NCBI GenBank assembly: GCA_964639965.1
Contig: CAZXGI010000004.1
Location: 11,707 to 75,706, forward strand
Direction of reading: 5' to 3'
Source: TMED23 sp964639965
GTDB taxonomy: Bacteria > Pseudomonadota > Alphaproteobacteria > Rhodospirillales > UBA2165
Length of the DNA stretch: 64,000 bases
How positions within the stretch are numbered: the first letter of the stretch is position 1; every line of letters begins with the position of its first letter. This document shows positions 1 through 8,959 of this stretch, piece after piece. A program made the position numbers and the translations under genes. Under the pieces are notes generated by a model. That model was not told the DNA's origin. It did no database searches and saw nothing but the letters and a program-made list of their open reading frames with translations.

Positions 1-599
1 TGACATTACCTCCGCGGCTAACAGCTGCAACGGGTATGGATGCCCTCACTCATTGCGTTGAAGGTTTTTTATCCAAAAACTCCAACCCTCCAACTGAAGC
101 AATTGCTCTAGATGGCATTCGGCGCGTTACCAATTTTATCGATCGTGCCGTAACGGATGGTAACGATCGCGAAGCACGTTCAGAAATGTCAATGGCAGCA
201 CTCGAGGGGGGAATGGCAATCTATATGGGATTGGGCCCAATCCACGCCCTATCAATGACGTTTGGAAATAGTCCGCTTCATCATGGCACTCTTGTTACTG
301 TAGCTATGCCAGCCATTATGAAATTTTATAACGGCAAAATTAAAGATAATGCCTTGGAGAAAATTGCTGAGGCAATGGGCCTTACCGCCGATAAGGAATC
401 GGGAAGTCGTATCGCAGATGCTGTAGCAGAGATAAATAGTAGGCTGGGTCTTCCTTCAACTGTCCGGCAAATGGGTTATGATAAGAATGATATTGAACAG
501 ATGGTGAGAGACGCTTGTGAAAGCGATTTTAATATCCCCGCACCTATTCGGCCAAATGCGGACGAATATGAGAAAATAGTTGTTGAAGTATTAGGTTAA
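1..599 (+). CDS. Iron-containing alcohol dehydrogenase, C-terminal part (5' end outside window)
   Basis: The reading frame is open from the first bases, so the gene is cut by the window edge and only about 199 C-terminal residues are visible. It starts inside the group III (iron-dependent) alcohol dehydrogenase signature, TAATGMDALTHCVE. The Asp and His of MDALTH, the His of GPIHALS and the His of LHHGT fit the four metal ligands of the family. The enzyme would be a cytoplasmic NAD(P)-dependent alcohol/aldehyde oxidoreductase. The substrate cannot be told from this part. The gene is followed 36 bases later by a TauE-like exporter on the same strand, perhaps in one transcript. Confidence 0.9.
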   Translation, partial: TLPPRLTAATGMDALTHCVEGFLSKNSNPPTEAIALDGIRRVTNFIDRAVTDGNDREARSEMSMAALEGGMAIYMGLGPIHALSMTFGNSPLHHGTLVTVAMPAIMKFYNGKIKDNALEKIAEAMGLTADKESGSRIADAVAEINSRLGLPSTVRQMGYDKNDIEQMVRDACESDFNIPAPIRPNADEYEKIVVEVLG

Positions 600-635
600 G
601 AAAATATTTATCACAAAAAGATGAAAACCTATTAG

Positions 636-1379
636 ATGGACATTTTTTCCAGCGTTTTGAGTTTCAATTTATTACTTGCGGCCTTTGCAGTATTTCCGAG
701 TGGTATAATTCAAGGTTATGCCGGGTTTGGAGGAGTTTTGGTAGCTGTCCCATTCCTAGCTATCTTATTTGACCCAGTCACGGGTTTTGCAATTATATTA
801 TTCGTAGTTTTATTTGGTCAGGGTTCTCATTTTTTAAAAGCAATAAGGAATGCAGATTGGAAAGAGGTTGGCCCGGTTGCCGGTGCCAGTGCAATTACGA
901 TGACAATCGGAATATTTTTCTTAGTGAAAACCGATCCAATATTTATACGCAAGTGTATGGGCATAATAATTCTCCTCATAACCTTACTGATGGCGTCCGA
1001 TTGGAATTACTCGGGGAAAAGAAGTTTGATAAGCAAGGTGTTTACGGGGGGGGTCTCTGGCACAATTACAGGTGGATTTGGAGTACCTGGGTTCCCGCTT
1101 CAAGTAATGTATTTTCATACCTCACTCTCAACTATTGACACAAAACGTTCTAATGTTTTAGCGGCGTTAGCTTGTGGTTTAGCTGTTGCAATTACTGGTC
1201 TCGCAATCCAAAATATTTATACCCAAGAAATGTTAATACGCGCAGTAGTAATTGCCCCAACATTTATCGTGGGAGCAAAATTAGGAGAAATGATCTTTAA
1301 AGTGGCACCTACCGATTGGTTCAAGAGAATAACTTATCTGATTCTATTGGCCACCGCTATTATGTTGATTTTTTTTTAA
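636..1379 (+). CDS. TauE/SafE family membrane exporter
   Basis: This 247-residue polytopic membrane protein has about seven to eight hydrophobic segments and two glycine-rich repeats typical of TauE/SafE (COG0730): GYAGFGGVLVAVP near residues 28-40 and GFGVPGFPLQ near 147-156. Family members export sulfite, sulfoacetate or related anions across the inner membrane. Because the window also holds a complete sulfite-producing rDsr pathway, sulfite export is an attractive inference, but this gene lies about 7.5 kb from the dsr operon and next to an alcohol dehydrogenase. It ends convergently with the cupin gene, only six bases apart. A natural T-run forms the last codons. Confidence 0.85.
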   Translation: MDIFSSVLSFNLLLAAFAVFPSGIIQGYAGFGGVLVAVPFLAILFDPVTGFAIILFVVLFGQGSHFLKAIRNADWKEVGPVAGASAITMTIGIFFLVKTDPIFIRKCMGIIILLITLLMASDWNYSGKRSLISKVFTGGVSGTITGGFGVPGFPLQVMYFHTSLSTIDTKRSNVLAALACGLAVAITGLAIQNIYTQEMLIRAVVIAPTFIVGAKLGEMIFKVAPTDWFKRITYLILLATAIMLIFF

Positions 1380-1385
1380 AACTAT

Positions 1386-2213
1386 TTAAAGGCCTTCGTC
1401 TTGTCCGTGAATATGATAAGCAATTTCCCGGACAGGTTTTCGTCCTCGACTATCAATACCTGTAGGCAACCAGGCACAGACATTTGCACCGGGAGACCAA
1501 ACCGTTTTGCAGGGGCCCGGCACAAAGAACTCAACAAATTTAGCCTCTTTATCGCTTTCATTAATAAAAGTATGAAGCTCATGCTCGTAATTGTAGAGAA
1601 CGTCGCCAGTTTTAAACACCTCACGATCTCCATTTAGGAGAGCAGTAAGACTTCCCGAAATAATATACTGGAAATGTTCAGCTCCTACATGGTAATGCAC
1701 GGGGGCAGCAGCACCTGGAGGATATGTAATCATCTCACCTTTAAAAGCGTTTGTTCCCGCCAATGCTTGCGTCGCCAAATATACCCGCTTACGTTCATCA
1801 TGCTCAGATTCTAAAACGGGCTCACGCGTCCAATCAGTAAAACATAAATCACCAGGCATATCTCCGACATCAAGGTCAAACCGCAAAGCGTCTGGTATGC
1901 GTGCAACAAGCAGGGTTGAACCACTTTGACTGGAAATATACTTACCCTGATATCCTAGTGGTAAATATGAAATAAAATCAGGTGTTAACGTCCTGGATAT
2001 TCCCTCCAATGATATTTGACCCGACAAGACCTGCACCCAGCCAATCATTCCCTGATCCAGCATCAAATCATATTCTCCTTTGGGTAGAATTTTTACATAG
2101 TCAAGCCGTATTTGATCATTCCCAATCACATCCCTGTTTAGCAATTGGATAACTTCACAGCCAGGGGATATGACTATCGGTTTTTGATCTTTTGCTCTTA
2201 TTATTACGGGCAT
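1386..2213 (-). CDS. Bicupin protein, (S)-ureidoglycine aminohydrolase-like
   Basis: This 275-residue protein has two cupin barrels. The second holds a clear metal-binding cupin motif 1 near residues 168-186 (PVHYHVGAEHFQYIISG, the H-x-H...E...G pattern) and a motif 2 with GDVLYNYEHELHTF. The first barrel (about 30-105) lacks these histidines and looks structural. The overall design resembles bicupins such as ureidoglycine aminohydrolase, and urease lies just upstream, which would make a purine/ureide salvage role plausible. The substrate is inference only. It shares its strand with the esterase gene 17 bases upstream, so the two may be co-transcribed. Confidence 0.7.
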   Translation of the reverse strand: MPVIIRAKDQKPIVISPGCEVIQLLNRDVIGNDQIRLDYVKILPKGEYDLMLDQGMIGWVQVLSGQISLEGISRTLTPDFISYLPLGYQGKYISSQSGSTLLVARIPDALRFDLDVGDMPGDLCFTDWTREPVLESEHDERKRVYLATQALAGTNAFKGEMITYPPGAAAPVHYHVGAEHFQYIISGSLTALLNGDREVFKTGDVLYNYEHELHTFINESDKEAKFVEFFVPGPCKTVWSPGANVCAWLPTGIDSRGRKPVREIAYHIHGQDEGL

Positions 2214-2230
2214 ATTAGATCTTCTACAAT

Positions 2231-3157
2231 TTACCCTTCAATAATTCCATTAACAAAATCTATAATATCAGGTCCGACACCATTATCGCCAGAGCCAATA
2301 GAATAAACCTGAGACACATGATTATGACCAGACATTTGTTTATAGCGCGGAATCCAATCAAATTTGGAACCAATTTCCAACAACAATTCTACGCTAAATC
2401 GTTCCCAATTAACGGGGTCGTATTCGGCCGTTGAAAGCATAAGAGGTGTATCACCATGATCAACATTACCTAAAACCCCCATCTCTATATATTTCTCAGA
2501 GGGATCACCAAAATAAGCTATCTGATTGGGCGCTGCATTCTCGCGATCGTTTCCATAAACACCGGACATCAATATAGCTCCTGCACAACCTGGACCTTCA
2601 TCATCTGGATGCATTGACTTTCTAAGAACATAGGTTGAAACATGAACTGCACCCGCTGACTGCCCCAACAAGAATATTTTTTTTGGGTCGCCCCCATATG
2701 ATGAAATATTTTCTCTCGCCCAGTCGACGGTTTTAGCTACATCAGTGGCACCATCGGGCCATTTAGCATCTGGTGCCAATCGATAGGTCGCATTAATTCC
2801 AATCATATTATTTCGTACAAAAAAATTAGCTACGTTGCCATGTAACAAATCACCTTCAACATTCTTATGTCCCTGAACAAAACCTCCGCCGTGAAAAAAA
2901 ATAACCACGGGCAAGTCTTTCTTCTCAACCTCATTATGATGAATATCGAGAACATTTCGATCATCCGGCCCGTACGACACATCACGTATTATATTAATAC
3001 CAGTTCGATCAATTTTACTCAAAATAGGCAGATAAAGTTCTAGTGTTTTCTTAACAACATTGGGATCAAAGACCTTACCTATATTACTAATTTCTGTTGC
3101 AACTTCATCGGGTATATTATGGACACTCTTTGACGTATCATTATTATCCTTGCTCAT
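2231..3157 (-). CDS. Alpha/beta hydrolase, HGGGF-type (hormone-sensitive-lipase-like) esterase
   Basis: This 308-residue alpha/beta hydrolase has an oxyanion-hole motif HGGGF (about residue 89-93) and a nucleophile elbow GQSAGA (about 165-170). A plausible acid lies in AEYDPVN and a catalytic His in SGHNH near the C terminus. That is the type IV (HSL) or arylformamidase-like esterase layout. It probably hydrolyses small carboxylic esters or amides in the cytoplasm; no signal peptide is visible. A GAGG ribosome-binding site lies 8 bases before the ATG. It is downstream of ureG on the same strand with a 93-base gap, so read-through from the urease operon is possible but not shown. Confidence 0.85.
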   Translation of the reverse strand: MSKDNNDTSKSVHNIPDEVATEISNIGKVFDPNVVKKTLELYLPILSKIDRTGINIIRDVSYGPDDRNVLDIHHNEVEKKDLPVVIFFHGGGFVQGHKNVEGDLLHGNVANFFVRNNMIGINATYRLAPDAKWPDGATDVAKTVDWARENISSYGGDPKKIFLLGQSAGAVHVSTYVLRKSMHPDDEGPGCAGAILMSGVYGNDRENAAPNQIAYFGDPSEKYIEMGVLGNVDHGDTPLMLSTAEYDPVNWERFSVELLLEIGSKFDWIPRYKQMSGHNHVSQVYSIGSGDNGVGPDIIDFVNGIIEG

Positions 3158-3250
3158 TTATACAACCTCATTTATTTTTCTGTTTTTTTTTCCCTATCAA
3201 TTTAGAGTAATAAGGTAGGCTGACCAGTACAACAGTGATTAAGATATTTT

Positions 3251-3862
3251 TCAATCTCGAAGACCTCCCAAATTTTCAACAAATTCAATAATTTCCTGTA
3301 ATCCAATATTTTCTTTAAGGTTTGAAAAATAGTAGGGCTTATCACCCCTCATCTGCCTCGCATCATGATCCATTACGTCAAGATCAGCTCCAACCAGCGG
3401 GGCAAGATCTATTTTATTAATAACTAACAAATCTGATCTTGTTATGCCGGGACCTCCTTTTCTCGGAATTTTATCACCGGCAGAGACGTCAATTACATAG
3501 ATAGTAATATCAGCCAGCTCGGGCGAAAACGTAGCTGCTAGATTATCACCTCCGCTTTCTATAAATATAACATCAAGCCCTAAAAATTTTTCATTAAGTT
3601 GGGATACCGCCGATAAATTCATCGAAGCATCTTCACGGATTGCTGTATGCGGACATCCTCCTGTTTCAACTCCCAAAATTCTATCCGCTTCTAGTGCTCC
3701 TGATCTGGTTAGAAATTCCGCATCCTCTCGTGTGTATATATCGTTGGTAATCGCAGCAATATTAAATTCGTTACGCATCGATTTACAAAGTCGTTCCAAT
3801 AAGGCCGTCTTGCCAGTTCCAACCGGGCCGCCTATTCCAACTCTTAATGGATTTAAACTCAT
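3251..3862 (-). CDS. ureG: Urease accessory protein UreG (GTPase)
   Basis: UreG is the SIMIBI-class GTPase that drives delivery of nickel to apo-urease in complex with UreD and UreF. The P-loop GGPVGTGKTALLE is at the N terminus. The nickel-binding CPH motif occurs in ETGGCPHTAIRED, and the base-recognition NKID motif in LLVINKIDLAP. At 203 residues it has the usual length. The start overlaps the ureF stop by four bases (translational coupling), and it is the last gene of the urease operon. Confidence 0.97.
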   Translation of the reverse strand: MSLNPLRVGIGGPVGTGKTALLERLCKSMRNEFNIAAITNDIYTREDAEFLTRSGALEADRILGVETGGCPHTAIREDASMNLSAVSQLNEKFLGLDVIFIESGGDNLAATFSPELADITIYVIDVSAGDKIPRKGGPGITRSDLLVINKIDLAPLVGADLDVMDHDARQMRGDKPYYFSNLKENIGLQEIIEFVENLGGLRD

Positions 3863-4563
3863 GATCTAAACAGCCGTGTATATTGCGTTTCATGATTCAT
3901 CGAAGCTATATCAATAATAGGAGCAGCTGTACCGATTTCCTCAAAATTATCATGCAGCGCAGCCTCAATTGACGAATTTATATTCGATTTTATGGATTCA
4001 ATACAACGTTGACCCGCCACTTGGCCAAGTGGGATCAAGCGAACCCCTGCCGATACCAGATTCGATGCAAATGAATGGAAATAAGCTAATAATGCTGAAC
4101 GAAGGGGCACATTTGCAATTGCTAATGCAATTGCTACTGCTATGGCGTAAGTTGGTTTTCTTTCTATCTTGCGCATAATATCCATTAAATGCTGAATTTC
4201 CTTCAAATTTTTGACTTCCATAACTGTATCAAGAAAAGCAACCCCCTGTGATTCACTTTCCAGAGCCATTTCATTAGTAGCCCGCATAATATCTCCTCGT
4301 TCGACAACCCAACAAAGTCTATCAAAATTTTGATCCTTAACAGCTTGCCAAGCAATACGAAAAAACACCCCGTCAATACGACCTGCCCCCTGAGACAGTG
4401 CTGCCTTAATCCAGACGCGCAATTGGGACTCATTTTGGATAAGCTTATCTTCAACGGCAAATTCAATACCGTGAGAATACACATAACTCCCCACAGGAAA
4501 GCTGGGTGACAAGAAAGTCATTAAATCCAGAAATGCAGCGTCAGAACAATTATTTGTGGCCAT
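3859..4563 (-). CDS. ureF: Urease accessory protein UreF
   Basis: UreF is an all-helical scaffold that couples UreG GTP hydrolysis to nickel insertion into urease. The family motif FPVGSYVYSHGIEFAVE lies near the N terminus, and the helical body has typical length. The frame is open up to 4626, but I place the start at the ATG at 4563. A GGGGGG stretch sits 7 bases upstream, and the homology begins directly after it (ATNNCSDAAFLDL). An ATG at 4569 is also possible. The start lies inside the end of ureE, and the stop overlaps ureG by four bases. Confidence 0.93.
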   Translation of the reverse strand: MATNNCSDAAFLDLMTFLSPSFPVGSYVYSHGIEFAVEDKLIQNESQLRVWIKAALSQGAGRIDGVFFRIAWQAVKDQNFDRLCWVVERGDIMRATNEMALESESQGVAFLDTVMEVKNLKEIQHLMDIMRKIERKPTYAIAVAIALAIANVPLRSALLAYFHSFASNLVSAGVRLIPLGQVAGQRCIESIKSNINSSIEAALHDNFEEIGTAAPIIDIASMNHETQYTRLFRS

Positions 4564-5026
4564 GGACATGCCCCCCAGAATGTCCAGAAACGTCGTAGGC
4601 CCCCTTCTCAGGAGAAAATACTGCAACGTTTGGCGTTGTCACTGCACCTAAACCTTCGACCATATTTTTCAAAACGTGATCAAAAATAATTCGAACCGCG
4701 CCACATTCCAGAACTTGCAAAGGTATATGGCGATTCCCTATGTGCCAGGCAATTTTTGCGGTCTCGGACGCCGTTCTGCACTTGATATCAAGAACATCTT
4801 CCTTTGCAGCCTTAACTTCAATCATACCACCTTTCTCTAAGATTAAGGCATCACCCTCGTCCATTTGAACGGCCTTCTCGAGATCTAGCATGAACGCTTC
4901 TCCACTATCATCGCGCATTTTTATTCGCCGACGATATCGATCTTCATAAGATAATGTCACAGTGCCTACAATATCATCAACATTGCCACTATTTGATGGA
5001 AGTATATTTGTTGCACGTCTCATCAA
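4550..5026 (-). CDS. ureE: Urease accessory protein UreE (nickel chaperone)
   Basis: UreE binds nickel and hands it to the UreDFG complex. This 158-residue protein has the N-terminal substrate-binding-like domain and the C-terminal metal-binding domain with WHIGNRHIP. It ends with a short histidine-rich tail (HSGGHVHGHK), giving extra nickel sites, though fewer than the long His tails of some enterobacterial UreE. It overlaps ureC by four bases upstream and ureF downstream. Confidence 0.95.
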   Translation of the reverse strand: MMRRATNILPSNSGNVDDIVGTVTLSYEDRYRRRIKMRDDSGEAFMLDLEKAVQMDEGDALILEKGGMIEVKAAKEDVLDIKCRTASETAKIAWHIGNRHIPLQVLECGAVRIIFDHVLKNMVEGLGAVTTPNVAVFSPEKGAYDVSGHSGGHVHGHK

Positions 5027-6735
5027 AACAAAAAGTACCTTTGTGCCATGGCGAGTTCATCAGCAGGCTCACAAATCAATAGCTCCCCGTCAGCTCTCAC
5101 CTCATAGGTTTCAGGATCAACTTCAATTTTTGGCTGATAATCATTTAACTTCATATCTTTTTTCTTAACGGATCGAGTCCCAAAAACTGGTATCAATTCT
5201 CTTGAGAGGCCCAATGTACTGCTGATATTAGAATGAGCTGCAGCCTCAGATGTAAAAGTTATGGAACTTTCAATTAACGATCTGCCAAATGCTCCAAACA
5301 TAGGACGGTAATGCACAGGTTGAGGTGTTGGAATAGAGGCATTTGGATCCCCCATAGCTGCTGCAGCAATCGTGCCTGCTTTAAGAATAATATCGGGTTT
5401 AACGCCAAAAAACATAGGTTTCCATAAAACAAGATCGGCTAATTTACCAACTTCGATAGAACCTACATGTTCAGAAATTCCATGTGAGATAGCTGGATTT
5501 ATCGTATATTTTGCAATATATCTCTTCACTCGAACATTATCGTTCTCACCAGTCTCTCCGACCAAATGGCCGCGTTGTTTCTTCATCTTATCAGCCGTTT
5601 GCCATGTGCGAATTATTACTTCACCAACTCGCCCCATCGCCTGACTGTCTGATGCTATCATGGAAAATGCCCCAAGATCGTGAAGAATATCTTCAGCCGC
5701 TATAGTCTCTCGACGAATTCGGCTTTCCGCAAAGGCAATATCTTCAGGGATCCGAGAGTCCAAATGATGACAAACCATCAACATGTCAAGATGTTCATCT
5801 ACTGTGTTAACGGTGAATGGTCGCGTTGGATTAGTTGACGACGGCAACACATTCGCTTCACCGCATACTTTAATTATGTCAGGCGCATGGCCTCCACCTG
5901 CCCCTTCAGTATGGAAGGCATGTATAGTGCGATGCCTAAATGCTTCTATGGTATTCTCAACAAAACCAGCCTCATTCAAAGTGTCCGTGTGAATCGCAAC
6001 CTGAACATCCATTTCATCTGCGACCCCGAGGCATGTATCGATGGCTGATGGAGTCGTGCCCCAATCCTCATGGAGTTTGAGACCACAAACTCCGGCTTCG
6101 ACTTGAGCCTTTAATTCATCAGGTTGTGATGAGTTACCCTTACCAAAAAAACCAAGGTTCATGGGTAACCCTTCTGCAGCTTGAAGCATACGGCTTATAT
6201 GCCAGGCTCCAGGTGTACACGTTGTCGCATTCGTACCTTCCGCTGGCCCTGTTCCCCCACCAAGCATGGTTGTAATTCCTGAGTACAAAGCATCATCAAC
6301 CTGCTGTGGACTAATCCAATGAATGTGAGCATCAATACCACCAGCCGTTAAAATGCGTCCTTCACCAGCTATAGCTTCGGTGCCTGGGCCAATTATGATA
6401 TCAATATTTGATTGGATATCCGGATTACCCGCCTTGCCAATAGCATGGATACGCCCTTCCTTCAGTCCGACATCAGCTTTAAGAATACCCGAATGATCAA
6501 CAATTAGTGCATTTGTTATGACGGTATCAACGGCTCCATTTGCTCGACTTATTTGAGATTGCCCCATACCATCACGGATGACTTTTCCACCGCCAAATTT
6601 AACCTCTTCACCATAAAACGTCTTATCATCCTCGACTTCGATAAAAAGATCAGTATCAGCAAGACGAATTTTATCCCCAGTGGTGGGCCCATACATCGCA
6701 GCATATTCTGAGCGTTCTATCTCATAACCCATCAA
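5023..6735 (-). CDS. ureC: Urease subunit alpha (catalytic)
   Basis: This is the 570-residue catalytic subunit that hydrolyses urea to ammonia and carbamate at a di-nickel site. Visible features are the nickel-binding HIHW motif, the lysine of GLKLHEDWG that becomes carbamylated and bridges the two nickels, the His residues of HTDTLNEAGF and HTEGAGGGHAPD, and the mobile-flap Cys-His of MVCHHLD. The length is standard. The start overlaps the end of ureB by four bases. No urea transporter genes are in the window. Confidence 0.98.
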   Translation of the reverse strand: MMGYEIERSEYAAMYGPTTGDKIRLADTDLFIEVEDDKTFYGEEVKFGGGKVIRDGMGQSQISRANGAVDTVITNALIVDHSGILKADVGLKEGRIHAIGKAGNPDIQSNIDIIIGPGTEAIAGEGRILTAGGIDAHIHWISPQQVDDALYSGITTMLGGGTGPAEGTNATTCTPGAWHISRMLQAAEGLPMNLGFFGKGNSSQPDELKAQVEAGVCGLKLHEDWGTTPSAIDTCLGVADEMDVQVAIHTDTLNEAGFVENTIEAFRHRTIHAFHTEGAGGGHAPDIIKVCGEANVLPSSTNPTRPFTVNTVDEHLDMLMVCHHLDSRIPEDIAFAESRIRRETIAAEDILHDLGAFSMIASDSQAMGRVGEVIIRTWQTADKMKKQRGHLVGETGENDNVRVKRYIAKYTINPAISHGISEHVGSIEVGKLADLVLWKPMFFGVKPDIILKAGTIAAAAMGDPNASIPTPQPVHYRPMFGAFGRSLIESSITFTSEAAAHSNISSTLGLSRELIPVFGTRSVKKKDMKLNDYQPKIEVDPETYEVRADGELLICEPADELAMAQRYFLF

Positions 6736-7037
6736 ACCTTGCCCTGTATTTTTGCATTAAAGCCAAACACAACCTGATCACCTTCATATAAAACCAACTC
6801 GACCTCACGCACCTGACCAGGCTCAAAGCGAACCGCCGTACCAGCTGGGATATTGAGGCGGTAACCTCTGGTATTTTCGCGATCAAATTCCAGGGCGCCA
6901 TTTGATTCATAAAAATGAAAATGAGACCCCACTTGTATAGGACGATCGCCAGTATTAGTGATTTCTAGCTTCTGAGTAACTCGCCCTTCATTAAGGATAA
7001 TTACCCCATCTGTTGTAACAATTTCTCCTGGGATCAT
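6732..7037 (-). CDS. ureB: Urease subunit beta
   Basis: This 101-residue structural subunit starts with MIPGEI, the classical UreB N terminus, and contains the family stretch TGDRPIQVGSHFHFYE and RGYRLNIPAGTAVRFEPG. It is separate from ureA, as in most proteobacteria, whereas Helicobacter has a fused subunit. It lies 9 bases after ureA and overlaps ureC by four bases. Confidence 0.97.
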   Translation of the reverse strand: MIPGEIVTTDGVIILNEGRVTQKLEITNTGDRPIQVGSHFHFYESNGALEFDRENTRGYRLNIPAGTAVRFEPGQVREVELVLYEGDQVVFGFNAKIQGKV

Positions 7038-7046
7038 TATATTACC

Positions 7047-7349
7047 TCACCTTATTGGTTCATGTACGGTGACGAGTTTGGTTCCATCAGGAAATGTTGC
7101 TTCGACTTGGATATCCCCAATCATTTCCGGAATGCCATCCATTACTTGATCGCGTTGCAAAACATTTGCACCATCCGCCATCAAATCAGCAACACGACGT
7201 CCATCTCTCGCACCTTCAACAACGAAGTCACTAATCAATGCGATGGCCTCGGGATAATTCAACTTAACACCGCGAGATAGTCTTTTTCGTGCAACCTCAG
7301 CAGCCATGGCAATTAAAAGTTTATCCTTTTCTCTGGGAGAAAGATTCAT
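7047..7349 (-). CDS. ureA: Urease subunit gamma
   Basis: This 100-residue small urease subunit begins with the family signature MNLSPREKDKLLI and contains LNYPEAIALI and VLQRDQVMDGIPEMI. It packs against UreB and UreC in the (ABC)3 enzyme. A GGAG-like site (GGAGGG) is visible just before the ATG. An 80-base gap separates it from ureD upstream. Confidence 0.97.
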   Translation of the reverse strand: MNLSPREKDKLLIAMAAEVARKRLSRGVKLNYPEAIALISDFVVEGARDGRRVADLMADGANVLQRDQVMDGIPEMIGDIQVEATFPDGTKLVTVHEPIR

Positions 7350-7429
7350 ATTTGACCCTCCATAGAAACCTAAAATAGATTAAAGAAATTTATCCTGTAA
7401 TAAATTAATATTCCACAATTTATTGTAAT

Positions 7430-8305
7430 TTACATATTCCATAATCGTGGCATTCTCGCTGGCAAGCCAATTAACTTATTACGGAAATTCAGCCAAAAAT
7501 CTCCAAAAGCATTCCGCAACTCCAATGTATCATTTCCAAGCCATCTCATAACTAAAATCCCGTTTACATGAGTTACTCCAGACTTGACAGCCTTTTGGGA
7601 ATTTCCAATAACATCTCGGGCAATAGTAAGCGCCTCCTCGGCATCCGGACCTACATAAACTGCTGTTGCCATCGCTACAGCACCGTCAAAACAAGCCGGA
7701 TCGCTTATTACCGAGCCTATATTTTTTTCGAGGTGCAACACATCGGACCAAATTAAACGCCCTTTATGCTCAATTTCCCAGACATCACGTATCAACCCGT
7801 TCTCAAAATTCTCACCAAAACCCAATCGCCCAAATACAATTATCTCGCCTGCAAATAGACGGCCACCATCAATAACGTTGATATTTTTTTTTCGATTCAA
7901 ACGTGATCCTTCAAATAAAATTGTTTCCTGAGGAAGAAACTCTAGCCAACCACCAGTCTCTGATAAAAGGTTTATATTTATCTCGGTATTTTCTCCATTT
8001 GAACGATAAATTTTCTCTGCTGCCTGGGCCATCACAAGGGCTCTCGCGTTCTCACCTATATTAACTTCTATCGAAATGACATCACCACCGACAAGTCCAC
8101 CCGATGTTGTCACGGTAACCGCATTCATAATTTCATCTTTCCGGGTAATGGGGAAAAGAAATCTTAAGGGATCGGAATGGTATAAATCAATTATACGAGC
8201 ATCTCCACCGGGAGCACACTCAATACTAAGCTCCGCTTTACCTTCAACTTTAATCTTCCCTGACGTCTTATTTAAATTTAGAGAGGGTGAGATAGCAACA
8301 GACAT
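7430..8305 (-). CDS. ureD: Urease accessory protein UreD
   Basis: UreD (UreH) is the scaffold that binds apo-urease and forms the nickel tunnel with UreF and UreG. Family motifs are visible: DLYHSDPLRFLFP, TTSGGLVGGD, AQAAEKIYRS, WLEFLPQETILFEGSRL and GRLGFGE. The frame is open to 8455 (341 residues). UreD homology begins only after the internal Met at 8305, which gives about 291 residues, the normal size, and leaves 148 bases of divergent promoter space before the membrane protein gene. I therefore chose 8305, with 8455 the alternative. It is the first gene of the urease operon. Confidence 0.92.
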   Translation of the reverse strand: MSVAISPSLNLNKTSGKIKVEGKAELSIECAPGGDARIIDLYHSDPLRFLFPITRKDEIMNAVTVTTSGGLVGGDVISIEVNIGENARALVMAQAAEKIYRSNGENTEININLLSETGGWLEFLPQETILFEGSRLNRKKNINVIDGGRLFAGEIIVFGRLGFGENFENGLIRDVWEIEHKGRLIWSDVLHLEKNIGSVISDPACFDGAVAMATAVYVGPDAEEALTIARDVIGNSQKAVKSGVTHVNGILVMRWLGNDTLELRNAFGDFWLNFRNKLIGLPARMPRLWNM

Positions 8306-8453
8306 TTCTCTTATCCTAGAAACAGATCTTAACGCAAAGATAGCATCGTTCCAAAATAATACAGGGTAAACATCAGACCATTTTTTTGCAAACTCGATTT
8401 TTAGTCGACCTTTCGGAAAGGAAATATTATTATAAAACGGGAAGGCAGTTGAC

Positions 8454-8900
8454 ATGACTATCTTAGCTGGTGCACTGGAAATAGACTGGAAGTGCCGTCA
8501 TACTTGGCGACGCTCGTCTGTTAATACGCTTTGGTGTCTGCTCGGATGCTCAATCGGTGATTTCGGTACGATAGCTTTTTTTCAATTGAACTCTATCGCA
8601 TGGCCAACAATAGCGATTATGTTATTAGCCATTTTGATGGGTTTGTTAACATCAATTTTATTAGAAACAATCATTCTAATTCGTCAAATGTCGATTCACC
8701 TCGCATTAAAAACGGCTTTAGGTATGTCTCTCATCTCCATGATCTCTATGGAGGTGGCTATGAATGTATTAGACGTTATTGTTACCGGAGGGGCAATTCT
8801 TACATGGACGGTCATTCCATTTATGCTGATTGTGGGGTTCATCACGCCACTTCCCTACAATTATTGGCGATTGAAAGCATTAGGTAAAGCCTGTCATTAA
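8454..8900 (+). CDS. DUF4396-like small integral membrane protein
   Basis: This 148-residue protein has four hydrophobic segments. The pattern NTLWCLLGCSIGDFG near the N terminus, the conserved SMEVAMNVLD in the middle and the C-terminal PLPYNYWRLKALGK are what I know of the DUF4396 family, whose function is not established. The cysteine pair and nearby acidic residues in and near membrane segments suggest metal handling, but that is conjecture. An AAGG site lies 8 bases before the ATG. It is the only plus-strand gene between the urease and dsr operons and ends convergently with dsrN. Confidence 0.7.
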   Translation: MTILAGALEIDWKCRHTWRRSSVNTLWCLLGCSIGDFGTIAFFQLNSIAWPTIAIMLLAILMGLLTSILLETIILIRQMSIHLALKTALGMSLISMISMEVAMNVLDVIVTGGAILTWTVIPFMLIVGFITPLPYNYWRLKALGKACH

Positions 8901-8959
8901 TTGAATCACATTTTAACAGTCCAACAATTACTCGATTGCCCCCCACAAAAATTTTTGTT

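Noticed and set aside
5372..5992. Several open frames antisense to ureC
   Set aside because: They lie fully inside the strongly supported ureC gene, have no ribosome-binding sites and encode low-quality sequences.
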